Positions 8,632 to 17,132 are shown, counted from the stretch's first letter. The stretch is DNA of 64,000 nucleotides from Paenibacillus sp. OV219 (GCF_900110075.1 NZ_FOCJ01000008.1:1-64000), one strand, 5' to 3'. The notes: generated by a model from the sequence alone, not told the origin. Program-made: numbers and translations.

Positions 8632-9228
8632 TTGTTCTGGTGCGTTGCTGGCAAGCAGGGTGAGGCTTTGCGAGATATAGCGTGTTAGGAGCAGGCAGAC
8701 CATATAGAATGCAAGTGTAATGACAGACAATAGGATGAATACAGCTGCGTTATCCGATGAGTCGGGTAATAACCGCCCCAATATATAATTCATGACGAAG
8801 AGCGTAATCAGCGGCGCAACCAGTTTAATGATTCGGCGTCCCTGAGTAGCAGTAATAGCTTGCTGAGCGAGCGTGTGTCCCATTTGATTAAACGTTGAGG
8901 GCAGTCCATAGAGGCTATAGATCGGAATAATCATTGCGGCAAGCGCTGCGCCGGGTGTGCGGGAATATTGGGCGAATAACTGGTTGAGGTCGCTGTGTAC
9001 CTTCCATATCCAAACCAAGTAGAAGAAACAAATGATCCCATAAAGAACGGCTCTGATAATCGAAATCATGCTGAACAGGCTGTAGACGGAATCCATGTAG
9101 AAACTTTCATTGATGCCAAAAATGAGCGACCCGATTAAATCGAGTATGGCGACAGCAACTAGAATGGTGAGCATGATACGCATGACGTTAGATAGAACTT
9201 CGGATTTTAATTGTAATTTCATTTTCAA
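8611..9228 (-). CDS. DUF4328-like membrane protein
   Basis: A 205-residue polytopic membrane protein with about five or six hydrophobic segments. The middle carries the DUF4328-like pattern: a WIWKVHSDLNQL segment followed by the small turn TPGAALAAMIIPIYSLYGLPSTF. The function of this family is unknown. The gene follows the S16 protease gene by 9 bp on the same strand, with GGATCC-adjacent AAGGAG upstream of its ATG, so the two are almost certainly co-transcribed. The membrane protein may be a partner or substrate of that protease; this is inferred only from linkage. Confidence 0.7.
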   Translation of the reverse strand: MKMKLQLKSEVLSNVMRIMLTILVAVAILDLIGSLIFGINESFYMDSVYSLFSMISIIRAVLYGIICFFYLVWIWKVHSDLNQLFAQYSRTPGAALAAMIIPIYSLYGLPSTFNQMGHTLAQQAITATQGRRIIKLVAPLITLFVMNYILGRLLPDSSDNAAVFILLSVITLAFYMVCLLLTRYISQSLTLLASNAPEQTNVLSH

Positions 9229-9237
9229 AGGATCTCC

Positions 9238-10026
9238 TTACTTCAAATGATGTAAGTAATCAAGGGCTTCTTCGAGCGTGGCGACAGGAACGACTTTCAT
9301 TCGATTGATGTCCATGATGCTGATGATCTGCCTAGCTTCTTCCTCATTACTCAAACCTTCGTATGCCCAATTCGCTTTATCCTTCGGAACAAAGAAGATA
9401 TCTACACCTGCATTCTCCGCGGTTTGCAGCTTGTCTGGTATGGCGCCGACTGAGCCGACCGTATGATCCTCTTCCAGCGTACCAGTTCCCGCGATGACAT
9501 ACTTTCTACCTTTCGAGAAATTGAGTTGCTGTTCCTCTTCAACGAGCCCAATGCCGAGCATCAGCCCTATCGAGTCACCGTAATAGCTTGCGGTTTCTTC
9601 CGATAAATGGGTGTATTTGTCCCCGTAGTCTTCCTCAGAGCTCGTGTCAGCGTTCTGCTCATCGGCAGAATGAATGGCATTGACGATTGTTTCATCGCGC
9701 AGCTCTTCTCCAATGTCCATATCGACTTGCAGTTCCTGCTTCGCTGAGGCGTCGGCTCGCTCGAATTTGGCGTCTGGAGTGGATTGTTCGACTGACAGGC
9801 GTTCAAACCAATTGCTCGTGACTCCTTCTTGCACGTAGCAGAAGTTGACACTCCCTTTGACACCGATATCTTGGACAGAGACGATGTCACCCGGTGCGGT
9901 AAACCGATCGTAATGCGGATAGAAAGCCAAAGACGCGATCACAGCCGGAATCAGCAGCAAAAGGCTGACAATGATGTACTCGCGGCGAATGCGTCTATTG
10001 GTAGGTGAGGTAGGTAAGTTTGTCAT
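9238..10026 (-). CDS. PDZ-less Lon-type (S16) membrane-anchored protease
   Basis: A 262-residue protein with one N-terminal transmembrane helix (residues 17-36) and an extracytoplasmic Lon-like proteolytic domain. The S16 Ser-Lys dyad is visible: S152 in GDSIGLMLG and K199 in GAIPDKLQTA, 47 residues apart, followed by the AGVDIFFVPKDK strand. The related Bacillus YlbL-type proteins carry a PDZ domain between the helix and protease; here residues 40-140 lack a recognisable PDZ and include an acidic stretch rich in Asp, Glu and Ser. It precedes the DUF4328-like gene in a two-gene operon. The substrate is unknown. Confidence 0.78.
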   Translation of the reverse strand: MTNLPTSPTNRRIRREYIIVSLLLLIPAVIASLAFYPHYDRFTAPGDIVSVQDIGVKGSVNFCYVQEGVTSNWFERLSVEQSTPDAKFERADASAKQELQVDMDIGEELRDETIVNAIHSADEQNADTSSEEDYGDKYTHLSEETASYYGDSIGLMLGIGLVEEEQQLNFSKGRKYVIAGTGTLEEDHTVGSVGAIPDKLQTAENAGVDIFFVPKDKANWAYEGLSNEEEARQIISIMDINRMKVVPVATLEEALDYLHHLK

Positions 10027-10073
10027 GATGATAGTTTACTATGATCGGTACAATCTGGGTAGATGGCTGTGAT

Positions 10074-10691
10074 CTACTGCCACGTCAGCTTCAGCAAATG
10101 CAAATAGCGGTTAATTGCTTCGTTAACGCCTGCTGAGGTGTTCAGACTGAGCAGCAATTCCTGCATGCAACCGTGCATCTCATGCTGATAAGGCGCCATC
10201 CAACGCTTGCGGTTGTTGGACCAGAACAATCGGGAGGAGCTTCTCTCCAGCGTGCGAAGCATCTCTTCATTGTGGCTGAGCGCGATGGTGCGCGTGAGAA
10301 AGTGATATTCGAAGCGGCAGAGTGCTGTACTGTCGCCGCCTTCCAAGGAGGCGAGCTCGGCAAGCAGGTCGCCGGACAGCTTAGACAGCGCAGCCGCATC
10401 GCGCAGCTGCACGCTCGTCACCGCGAAGAGCAGCATTGCCGCGATGAGCTCCAACAGGTCGCTAACCCGCTGTGCGGAGGAATCGAGAATGAGCACGCCA
10501 TGCTTTGGGACGATGCGGACGAAGCCTTCCGTCTCGAGCTGCTGAAGCGCTGCACGGATCGGCGTTCGGCTCATATCGAGCTGCTGGCTGAGCTGCACCT
10601 CGGAGGTAACGGTTCCTTTTGCCAATTGATTTGATATAATCCGTTCATAGATGGTTTGATAGGCTTGCTCGCGCAGCGATGGGCCGGGCAT
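10074..10691 (-). CDS. GntR/FCD-family transcriptional regulator
   Basis: A 205-residue regulator with an N-terminal winged helix-turn-helix (residues 5-68, SEVQLSQQLDMSRTPIRAALQQLETEGFV) and a helical FCD-type ligand domain. FCD proteins usually sense small organic acids and repress metabolic genes. The DNA-binding domain is typical; the C-terminal domain is divergent and lacks an obvious Asp/His metal triad. It lies divergently from a second GntR gene, with 80 bp between their starts. The ATG at 10691 is used; AGGAGG lies about 13 nt upstream, a rather long spacing. Confidence 0.87.
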   Translation of the reverse strand: MPGPSLREQAYQTIYERIISNQLAKGTVTSEVQLSQQLDMSRTPIRAALQQLETEGFVRIVPKHGVLILDSSAQRVSDLLELIAAMLLFAVTSVQLRDAAALSKLSGDLLAELASLEGGDSTALCRFEYHFLTRTIALSHNEEMLRTLERSSSRLFWSNNRKRWMAPYQHEMHGCMQELLLSLNTSAGVNEAINRYLHLLKLTWQ

Positions 10692-10771
10692 GGGTAAGGG
10701 AAGGCCTCCTCTAACGCTTCATCAGAAAGCAGTTAAGAGGAAGTATAGCATAGGAGAGAGGTTAGGAGCAG

Positions 10772-11413
10772 ATGGCAAGCGTAGAGGAAGGGAAAACATT
10801 GCGCGATACCGCTTTTGACGTTATGAAGCAAAATATCATCAGCGGCGAGTGGCCAGGGGGGATGTTTCTACCCGAGAAGTATCTGAGCGAGCTGCTCGGG
10901 ATGAGCAAGACGCCGATTCGTTCTGCCCTTGATCGGCTCGAAATGATGGGCCTTGTGAAGCTCTCGCCGAAGCAAGGGGTTATTGTGCAGGAGGTATCGC
11001 TGAAGAAGATTCTTGAAATCTACGAGCTGCGCTTGTCCCTTGAGACCTTCGCGGTGCGCAAGCTGACGGGGAAGATGGACGATGCTTTCTTCCGGCAGCT
11101 GGATGAGAATCTGTCGCTGCAGGCGATAGCTATTGATCGGGAAGATATAACGCGCTATGTCGAGCTCGACGGCCAATTCCATGAGATGATTGTCGCGGGG
11201 CTGGACAATGAAGAATATACCGAAGTGATGAAGCGGATTCAAGATAAATTCATGCTTGTGGTGCGTACGACATTCGTTCGAAATCCGAGCCGGCTGATGG
11301 GCAGTCTGGAGGAGCACTGGCAAATCCGTCATGCGTTGTCAGGGCAGGATGCGGAGCTGTCGCTGCGGCTTATTGAGCAGCATATCGAATATGTGAAGGT
11401 TATTATGCTGTGA
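10772..11413 (+). CDS. GntR/FCD-family regulator of acid-sugar operon
   Basis: A 213-residue FadR-type regulator: wHTH at residues 8-72 with the MSKTPIRSALDRLEMMGLV recognition region, then an FCD domain. The FCD domain shows candidate metal ligands in ELDGQFHEMIV (D and H) and later histidines. It lies about 200 bp upstream of the enolase/SDR/lactonase/PhyH operon in the same direction. A match to the GntR/FCD operator consensus TNGTNNNACNA sits directly before that operon (11582-11594), so it is the likely controller, responding to a sugar acid. Confidence 0.88.
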   Translation: MASVEEGKTLRDTAFDVMKQNIISGEWPGGMFLPEKYLSELLGMSKTPIRSALDRLEMMGLVKLSPKQGVIVQEVSLKKILEIYELRLSLETFAVRKLTGKMDDAFFRQLDENLSLQAIAIDREDITRYVELDGQFHEMIVAGLDNEEYTEVMKRIQDKFMLVVRTTFVRNPSRLMGSLEEHWQIRHALSGQDAELSLRLIEQHIEYVKVIML

Positions 11414-11444
11414 GGATTGGCGAGTAAGGGAACGGGGCTGCCTG

Positions 11445-11515
11445 CGGCAAGATGGCGGAAGATAATGGCGAGATAACGTTAAGATAGCGGCAAGATGACG
11501 GCAAGATGACAGCGG
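11445..11515 (+). repeat. Degenerate 11-bp tandem repeat
   Basis: About six degenerate copies of GGCAAGATGAC are strung together between the GntR gene and the enolase gene. The last two copies (starting near 11489 and 11500) are exact and 11 bp apart. No open frame uses it. The helical 11-bp period could reflect a protein-binding array or simple slippage. Confidence 0.5.
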
Positions 11516-11581
11516 GGAATTGCTGTGGTATTGATGTATACAAGTTAGACATCTTGTCGGTGACATTTCCACTATGCTACG

Positions 11582-11594
11582 TTGGTTCTACCAA
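11582..11594. promoter_or_regulatory. Candidate FCD-GntR operator
   Basis: TTGGTTCTACCAA is a perfect inverted repeat. Its core TGGTTCTACCA fits the FadR/GntR-FCD consensus TNGTNNNACNA exactly. It lies just before the AGGAGG of the dehydratase gene and a few bases after a TATGCT hexamer, so bound repressor would cover the start of transcription. Confidence 0.6.
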
Positions 11595-11616
11595 CACTTA
11601 GGAGGAATACTCTGCG

Positions 11617-12765
11617 ATGAAGATTACTGATGTTCGCACTTATATTCTCGGCAACCCGTGGAAGAACTGGCTGTTCGTACAGGTTGACACGGATGAGGGC
11701 ATTACTGGACTCGGCGAAGGGACGCTGAACGGCTTCGCAAAGACGGTGGAGGCGGCCATTCACGAGCTGAAGCATCTTATTATCGGACGCGATCCGTTTG
11801 ATGTAGAGACAATCAGCTTGAAGCTGTTCCGCGACGTCTATTCTGACGGCGGCCAGATTCAAGGCTCCGCGCTGGCGGCAATTGAAACCGCTTGCTGGGA
11901 TATTATGGGCAAAGCGACGAATCAGCCGCTCTACAAGCTGCTCGGAGGCAGCTGTCATGATAAGCTCCGCGCCTATGCCAATGGCTGGTACCGCGGACCG
12001 AATACGCCGGACAACTTCTTCGAGAAAGCGAAGATCGTCGTGGGTAAAGGCTATACCGCGCTGAAGTTCGATCCGTTCGGCGCTGCATGGCGCACGGTGA
12101 CGAGGCAGGACTTCTCGGCAGCGATTGAGAATATCGCAGCGGTGCGCGAAGCGGTCGGCCCGGATGTCGATATTCTCATCGAAGGGCATAACCGCTTCAG
12201 CGTGCATACAGCATTGCAGTTCGCGGATGCCATGCTGAAATATGAGCCGACGTGGTTCGAAGCGCCGGTGCCGCCGCAGCTGACCTCGTCGATGGTGGAG
12301 GTTGCGCGTCGCAGCCCTGTGCCTGTCGCTTGCGGCGAAGACTATTACTCGCGTGAGCAGTTCGCAGAATTGCTGCGCCATGATGCGGTGCATATCATTC
12401 AGCTCGAGCCGCAGTTCCTCGGCATCTCCGCTTCGAAGCAGGTGTGCGGCATGGTCCATGCGCACAATGGCGTAACCGCGCCGCACAGCGCGCAAGGTCC
12501 AGTCTGCTCCGTCGTCTGCAGCCACTTGAACATGGCGACGCCGAACTTCTTCCTGCATGAAATCTTCGACGAGTTCAACGAGGCTTGGGAAGAGAACGTG
12601 CTGCAGCCGCCGCTCAAAGTGCAGAATGGCTTCCTCGTTCCGCCGGAAGGCCCGGGTCTTGGCGTGGAGCTGAATTTGGAGGAGCTCGATAAGCATCCGT
12701 ATCAAGTAGGCAACTGGCTGCCGCTCTTCAAGCAGGGCTGGGAGAAGCGGGAGACGGTGGAATAA
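11617..12765 (+). CDS. Enolase-superfamily sugar-acid dehydratase (DgoD-like)
   Basis: A 382-residue mandelate racemase/galactonate dehydratase-type enzyme that would remove water from an aldonic acid to give a 2-keto-3-deoxy acid. An N-terminal capping domain (1-120) is followed by a TIM barrel. The expected metal ligands are E189 in ILIEGHNRF, E215 in WFEAPVPP and E241 in ACGEDYYS. K150 (KFDPF), H191 and the His at 290 (VTAPHSAQGP) are candidate catalytic residues. AGGAGG lies 11 nt before the ATG. It heads the operon with SDR, SMP-30 and PhyH genes. The exact sugar acid cannot be named from sequence. Confidence 0.9.
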   Translation: MKITDVRTYILGNPWKNWLFVQVDTDEGITGLGEGTLNGFAKTVEAAIHELKHLIIGRDPFDVETISLKLFRDVYSDGGQIQGSALAAIETACWDIMGKATNQPLYKLLGGSCHDKLRAYANGWYRGPNTPDNFFEKAKIVVGKGYTALKFDPFGAAWRTVTRQDFSAAIENIAAVREAVGPDVDILIEGHNRFSVHTALQFADAMLKYEPTWFEAPVPPQLTSSMVEVARRSPVPVACGEDYYSREQFAELLRHDAVHIIQLEPQFLGISASKQVCGMVHAHNGVTAPHSAQGPVCSVVCSHLNMATPNFFLHEIFDEFNEAWEENVLQPPLKVQNGFLVPPEGPGLGVELNLEELDKHPYQVGNWLPLFKQGWEKRETVE

Positions 12766-12823
12766 GCCTAAGCCGTAGACAGATTCCATTGTACAGCGAA
12801 TACCGGAAGCGAGGTTGAAGCGT

Positions 12824-13594
12824 ATGAGCAGCTGGAAAGATAAAGTTGTCATTGTCACAGGTGGAGGTAGCGGAATTGGCCGGGCGGTCTGCGAGCGATT
12901 CGCGAGGGAAGGCGCAAGCGTCATCATTGTTGATCGTGCTGCGGATAACGCGGAAGCAGCCGCAGAGGAAATTGCAGCGGCGGGCTTCCGCGCCGCTGCG
13001 GTGGAGGCGAACGTTGCCTCGGAAGGAGATGTGAAGCAGGTGGTGGCCGAGACGCTGGAGCGTTTCGGCCGCATTGATGTACTTGTCAATAATGCGGCAG
13101 TTTGCCCACAAATTCGTATAACCGAGATGAGCTTGCAGGGATGGAATGAAGTCATTACGAATAATTTAACATCGGTATTTTTATTTTGCCGCGAAGTCAT
13201 TCCATCTATGGTGCAGCAGGGCGGCGGCGCGATTGTGAATGTCAGCTCCGTTCATGCTCTTGCTACGCTGGACGGCTATTCGGCCTACGCCGCATCGAAG
13301 GGCGGCATTGTTTCGCTGACGAGAGCGATTGCGCTCGACTTCGCCAAGCAGAACGTTCGGGTTAACACCGTGCTTCCTGGTGCGGTGCACACGCCGATGC
13401 TTGAGAGCAGCGTGAAGAATCTGGATACGCCGCGAGAGGAAACGATGAAGACGTGGAATGAGGCGCAGCCGATCGGACGCGTCGGGCAAGTGGAGGAAAT
13501 CGCCTCTGTCATTCTTTTCGCAGCAAGTCCGGACAACTCGTTCATGACAGGCGCCTCGCTCGTTGTGGATGGTGGTCTCACAATTGATTTGTAG
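12824..13594 (+). CDS. SDR-family sugar dehydrogenase
   Basis: Classical short-chain dehydrogenase/reductase of 256 residues. It has the NAD(P)-binding VTGGGSGIGRA at the N-terminus, the NNAAV motif, the catalytic Ser in NVSSVHA, and the YxxxK in YSAYAASKGG. The ATG at 12824 follows GAGG by 9 nt and is preferred to an in-frame TTG at 12815. Between a dehydratase and a lactonase, it would fit oxidation of an aldose to its lactone, or of a downstream keto-deoxy acid. Substrate uncertain. Confidence 0.9.
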   Translation: MSSWKDKVVIVTGGGSGIGRAVCERFAREGASVIIVDRAADNAEAAAEEIAAAGFRAAAVEANVASEGDVKQVVAETLERFGRIDVLVNNAAVCPQIRITEMSLQGWNEVITNNLTSVFLFCREVIPSMVQQGGGAIVNVSSVHALATLDGYSAYAASKGGIVSLTRAIALDFAKQNVRVNTVLPGAVHTPMLESSVKNLDTPREETMKTWNEAQPIGRVGQVEEIASVILFAASPDNSFMTGASLVVDGGLTIDL

Positions 13595-13610
13595 GAGTGT
13601 GGGGGAAACA

Positions 13611-14570
13611 ATGGATCAGATGGTTACGCAAGCTGAGGTGCGGGACCGGGTAAGAGCGTTCGCGCAGGAAGCGGATTTGCTATTGGATGCGAAGACGATC
13701 CTCGGGGAAGGTCCTTACTGGCATGCGGAGCAGCAAAAGCTATATTACGTCGATATTGCCGGGGAAATGTTTTGTCGGTTTGACCCGATTACGATGCAGA
13801 ACGAACAGTTCTTGGTGGGCAAAACAGTCGGTGCCGTCGTATGCGACGCATCCGATTCCGATGTGGTCATCGTGTCCACGCGAGACGGATTCGAGCGATA
13901 TCATATGGGTACAGGCACGCTGACATTGCTCGCCGATCCGGAAGCGGACTTGCTGGGCAACCGGTTCAATGATGGCAAATGCGATTCGAAAGGCCGTTTT
14001 TTCGCTGGAACGATGCAGCATGTCGAAGCAGATGTAACCGGTTCCCTATATGTGCTGGACACAGATGGCCAGTGCCGCAAGCTGGTCGATGATGTCGGTG
14101 TATCGAATGGCATTGCCTGGAGCCTCGATGAGAAGCAGATGTATTACATTGATTCCATGAAGCAAACGGTAACTGCTTTCGACTATGATGTGGCAAACGG
14201 TACGCTGAGCAATCCGCAGATAATTATAGATTTTCATAAGGAAGACGGTTTCCCTGATGGCATGACCATCGACAGCGAAGGTATGCTTTGGATCGCACAT
14301 TGGGATGGCTGGCAGGTGTCGAGATGGGATCCGCGAACAGGCACCAAGCTCGGAGCGGTCTACGTGCCTGTTGCTAAGGCAAGCTCCTGCGCCTTCGGCG
14401 GCGACGATCTGATGACGCTGTATATTACGACAGCAAGTATCGGCACCTCCCCTTCTGCGCTTGCGCTGCAGCCCCATGCAGGCGGAATATTCACCTATCA
14501 TCCTTGTGTGAAGGGAACGACAACGAACCCATATCGCCGAGCTGTAAGTAAGGGGGAATCGGCGTCATGA
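13611..14570 (+). CDS. SMP-30/gluconolactonase-family lactonase
   Basis: A six-bladed beta-propeller lactonase of 319 residues. The divalent metal ligands of the family are in place: E33 (ILGEGPYW), N166 (VSNGIAW) and D216 (GFPDGMTI), with NRFND near 117-121. It should hydrolyse a sugar lactone to the open acid, the step between an SDR-type dehydrogenase and an acid-sugar dehydratase. The ATG at 13611 follows GGGGGAA and gives a normal family N-terminus; an earlier in-frame start lies inside the SDR gene. Its stop overlaps the next ATG by 4 bp, implying translational coupling. Confidence 0.92.
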   Translation: MDQMVTQAEVRDRVRAFAQEADLLLDAKTILGEGPYWHAEQQKLYYVDIAGEMFCRFDPITMQNEQFLVGKTVGAVVCDASDSDVVIVSTRDGFERYHMGTGTLTLLADPEADLLGNRFNDGKCDSKGRFFAGTMQHVEADVTGSLYVLDTDGQCRKLVDDVGVSNGIAWSLDEKQMYYIDSMKQTVTAFDYDVANGTLSNPQIIIDFHKEDGFPDGMTIDSEGMLWIAHWDGWQVSRWDPRTGTKLGAVYVPVAKASSCAFGGDDLMTLYITTASIGTSPSALALQPHAGGIFTYHPCVKGTTTNPYRRAVSKGESAS

Positions 14571-15382
14571 GCAATAGCAACCCGGCAGCGTATACCGTAA
14601 CCGCCGAAGAGTTGAAGCACTATAAGGAGCAAGGCTTCTTAATTGTGCATCAGTTGTACACCCCGGAAGAGTGCGATCAGATTATCGCTCGTGCCGAAGG
14701 AATGGTCGAAGGTACCGTTCCGATGTATAAGGGCAATGCGCTCTACATGGAGCCGGAAGCAGTTGAGCGCGGACTTGTATCGGATGAGGAACCAACCGTG
14801 GAATATTTGTTCAAAATCGGCCACGAGATGCATCTGTCCGACCCGGTGTTCCGTTACTTCGCCATGCATGATCGGATCGCGGATGTGCTGAACGGCATTC
14901 TCGGGCCGGATATTAAATGTATTCAGAGCATGTACATCGACAAGCCGAGAAACCTTGGCATTGGCCAGCCATACCACCAAGATTCGCATTACTTGAAGAC
15001 GGTGCCGGACACGGTTATTGGTGTATGGATCGCCTGCGACGATGTCGATATCGCCAATGGCTGCTTGCATGTCATTCCGGGCAGCCAGAACTCGCAGATC
15101 TATCCGCACGACGTTCCGGTGGATATCATGCAGCGAAAGTATTTTCAAGAGGTGCATGCAGCGAGGGCGATGAGCGAAGTGCCGTGCATTTTGCCAAAAG
15201 GAAGCGCAGTCTTCTTCCCTGGTAAGCTGCTTCACCGTTCGGGCAATAACGTGACGGAGGACCGTCAGCGCCGTGCCTATGTGTTGCATTATGCAGATGC
15301 ACATTCAGAGCCAGGACGTGTTCCTGCGGTGCCGAATCCGCATCTACTCGTGCGCGGACGTCAGTATCCGGGCTGTATCTAA
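14567..15382 (+). CDS. Phytanoyl-CoA dioxygenase (PhyH)-family oxygenase
   Basis: A 271-residue Fe(II)/2-oxoglutarate-dependent dioxygenase. The facial triad is visible as H137 and D139 (PYHQDSHY) and H223 (LLHRSGNN), with Arg 235/236 positioned for 2-oxoglutarate. The gene overlaps the lactonase by ATGA and completes the acid-sugar operon. Such PhyH enzymes occur in bacterial clusters for modified sugars, but the reaction here, perhaps hydroxylation or demethylation of the substrate, cannot be read from sequence. No clear terminator follows. Confidence 0.88.
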   Translation: MSNSNPAAYTVTAEELKHYKEQGFLIVHQLYTPEECDQIIARAEGMVEGTVPMYKGNALYMEPEAVERGLVSDEEPTVEYLFKIGHEMHLSDPVFRYFAMHDRIADVLNGILGPDIKCIQSMYIDKPRNLGIGQPYHQDSHYLKTVPDTVIGVWIACDDVDIANGCLHVIPGSQNSQIYPHDVPVDIMQRKYFQEVHAARAMSEVPCILPKGSAVFFPGKLLHRSGNNVTEDRQRRAYVLHYADAHSEPGRVPAVPNPHLLVRGRQYPGCI

Positions 15383-15548
15383 TCTGCTAGTGGGACTACT
15401 GCAAGTTTTACGGAATCTTTAGCAAGAAGGCCCCTTCAGCACCTGCAAAACTGTCAAACAATCGGGTATGATAGAAGTAGAGGCAAGCCCGCTTTTTCAT
15501 TCTGAAGAGGCGATGGATTGCATCAGGCTCGTACACGAGGAGACGGTG

Positions 15549-16070
15549 ATGATGAAACGACATGCGCTTGGCATCACGCTTACGATCTTGGGATTAACAG
15601 CATGTATCTCAACAGCTTCGGCCTACAGCAACAAGGCTTATGAGCCGATCGCCCGCACTCCGGATACGATTACGGTCTTCATCGACGGGATGAATGATCA
15701 AGGCGGTAAACTATCGCTTAAAGCCGACCAGATTGAATGGTACGAAGGGAAAGAAGCCGACGCTGCATTCGCGAAGAATGAGCCGGATTCAGGCCTGACG
15801 AGCGCGCCAGACGGCTATTACATTGTCAATGATGACAATGCGCTGAAGTCGTTAGAGGTGGATCCGCACGCTGTTGTACAGATGCAGATCTATGACCATG
15901 ACAGCTTGTATAGTACGACGACCGAATGGAACAAGAGCATCCCGCTGCCGAAGCTCGAATCGCTCTTTCATGAAGCTGACGGTGGACAGGTTGACGTGAG
16001 CCAGTACCCCTACCATCTCACGCTTGCGAACGGCAAAGTCGTACAGATCGTGCAGCAATTTATTCCTTAA
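15549..16070 (+). CDS. Secreted or lipid-anchored protein of unknown function
   Basis: About 173 residues. The N-terminus has a basic start and a hydrophobic core ending LTACISTASA. LTAC could be a lipobox, or TASA a signal peptidase I site. The mature part is hydrophilic, with SLKADQIEWYEGKEADAAF and a C-terminal YPYHLTLANGKVVQIVQQFIP. I do not recognise the family. The start is ATG 15549 or 15552, both behind GAGGAG at 15537-15542; a longer frame from 15468 lacks a binding site. A shared terminator hairpin lies between it and the convergent DUF805 gene. Confidence 0.65.
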   Translation: MMKRHALGITLTILGLTACISTASAYSNKAYEPIARTPDTITVFIDGMNDQGGKLSLKADQIEWYEGKEADAAFAKNEPDSGLTSAPDGYYIVNDDNALKSLEVDPHAVVQMQIYDHDSLYSTTTEWNKSIPLPKLESLFHEADGGQVDVSQYPYHLTLANGKVVQIVQQFIP

Positions 16071-16103
16071 AACGATAACAGCGCCGAGCGCTGATAGAGG
16101 AAA

Positions 16104-16141
16104 GCCCTCGTCTATGAATCTCATAGATGAGGGCATTTTTT
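16104..16141. terminator. Bidirectional terminator
   Basis: A 14-bp stem (GCCCTCGTCTATGA with TCATAGATGAGGGC, one wobble) and 3-nt loop, followed by seven T. It separates the convergent secreted-protein and DUF805 genes. Confidence 0.9.
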
Positions 16142-16143
16142 TG

Positions 16144-16494
16144 TTAGGCGGATTGCTTGGGGTTCTCACCGTAGCGGTTCGTACCCGGATCGCTGTCAAG
16201 GCAGGTGAAGATCAGTAGAACGATGAAGCCAACGAACGGGATAAGCCCGATGAGGACCCACCAACCGCTCTTGTCGGTATCGTGAAGCCTGCGTACGGTC
16301 ACGGCTAGACTTGGCAAGAAGATAAAGAGCGAGTACAGCTTCGATAGTAGATTCGAGAGTCCAAGCAGATTCTCGAGGATGCTGAGGATGACGGAGATGA
16401 TAATATTAATCAGTATGAACATCCAATATTCTTTGCGCCTTGCCCGTCCTTGAAAGCCGACATAATTCGTAATGACTTTCGTATACCATTCCAT
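16144..16494 (-). CDS. DUF805 family inner-membrane protein
   Basis: A 116-residue membrane protein matching the DUF805 pattern closely. It has FQGRARRKEYWMF at the N-terminus, two or three hydrophobic segments, RRLHDTDKSGWW in the middle, and a C-terminal DPGTNRYGENP. Full length for the family. Its biochemical function is not known. Monocistronic as far as can be seen, with AGGAGG upstream of the ATG. Confidence 0.88.
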   Translation of the reverse strand: MEWYTKVITNYVGFQGRARRKEYWMFILINIIISVILSILENLLGLSNLLSKLYSLFIFLPSLAVTVRRLHDTDKSGWWVLIGLIPFVGFIVLLIFTCLDSDPGTNRYGENPKQSA

Positions 16495-16613
16495 AAGTAG
16501 TATCCTCCTCTATGGCTGGCTTGCGGAAAGCGATGGAAACGGCTGGTATTCCTTATTGTATGTAGTAAACTAGTGAGTATGAAAGTCTGATGGCTAAAGG
16601 AGCTGGCTTGCCG

Positions 16614-17132
16614 ATGTTTGATCCAACCGTATTTGACAACTTGAAAGTAGCAATTGAGAACCAGGTGTATGATCTTGATACTATCGCAGGCCAAGTGCTT
16701 GTTACGCATCGTATTGACCGGATGGAGCTGGCTGTGATGGCCCGTATCTTCGCGATCCAATTTACGCTTGTGAACGGAGCGGGCATTACCGCCGAGATTC
16801 GGCTTGAAGCCTCGCTGAAGGATATCGCGGCGGAGGTGCTGGAGCAATCGGGCGAGAAGCCTGGCTGTACGCTGCGTCTTCGTTTCTATATGCCGGTGCA
16901 GGACGCGAATGAAACTTGCAAAGCGATCGAGCAGCAGCTCGAGGCACTCTGGCAGCCGGAGCTTCCGCCGACGCAGACAGTGAGCTTCGGCTACGGCGAG
17001 CAGCCGGTCATTTATAATAACGAGATTGAGCTACACTTCAACCGGAAGATCAACGAGGATCAGATGGAGGATCTGCCGGAGCTGATCGACCATATGCTGC
17101 AGTCGCTGGAGGCGCTGGATAAGCTGGTTTAG
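16614..17132 (+). CDS. Conserved-looking protein of unknown function
   Basis: About 172 residues, soluble, acidic, no signal or membrane segment. I do not recognise it. It has a duplicated feel: VAIENQVYDLDTIAGQVLVTHRIDRM near the start and a later VSFGYGEQPVIYNNEIELHF beta segment, then a helical acidic C-terminus. ATG 16614 is taken as the start because AAAGGAG lies 11 nt upstream. ATG 16590 has no such site, and TTG 16608 is another option. Codon use is like its neighbours. Confidence 0.6.
   Translation: MFDPTVFDNLKVAIENQVYDLDTIAGQVLVTHRIDRMELAVMARIFAIQFTLVNGAGITAEIRLEASLKDIAAEVLEQSGEKPGCTLRLRFYMPVQDANETCKAIEQQLEALWQPELPPTQTVSFGYGEQPVIYNNEIELHFNRKINEDQMEDLPELIDHMLQSLEALDKLV

Noticed and set aside
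11572..13200. Long minus-strand open frame (542 codons) across the dehydratase and SDR genes
   Set aside because: It is the antisense shadow of two clear genes in a GC-rich stretch, with no family resemblance and an Arg/His-rich composition.
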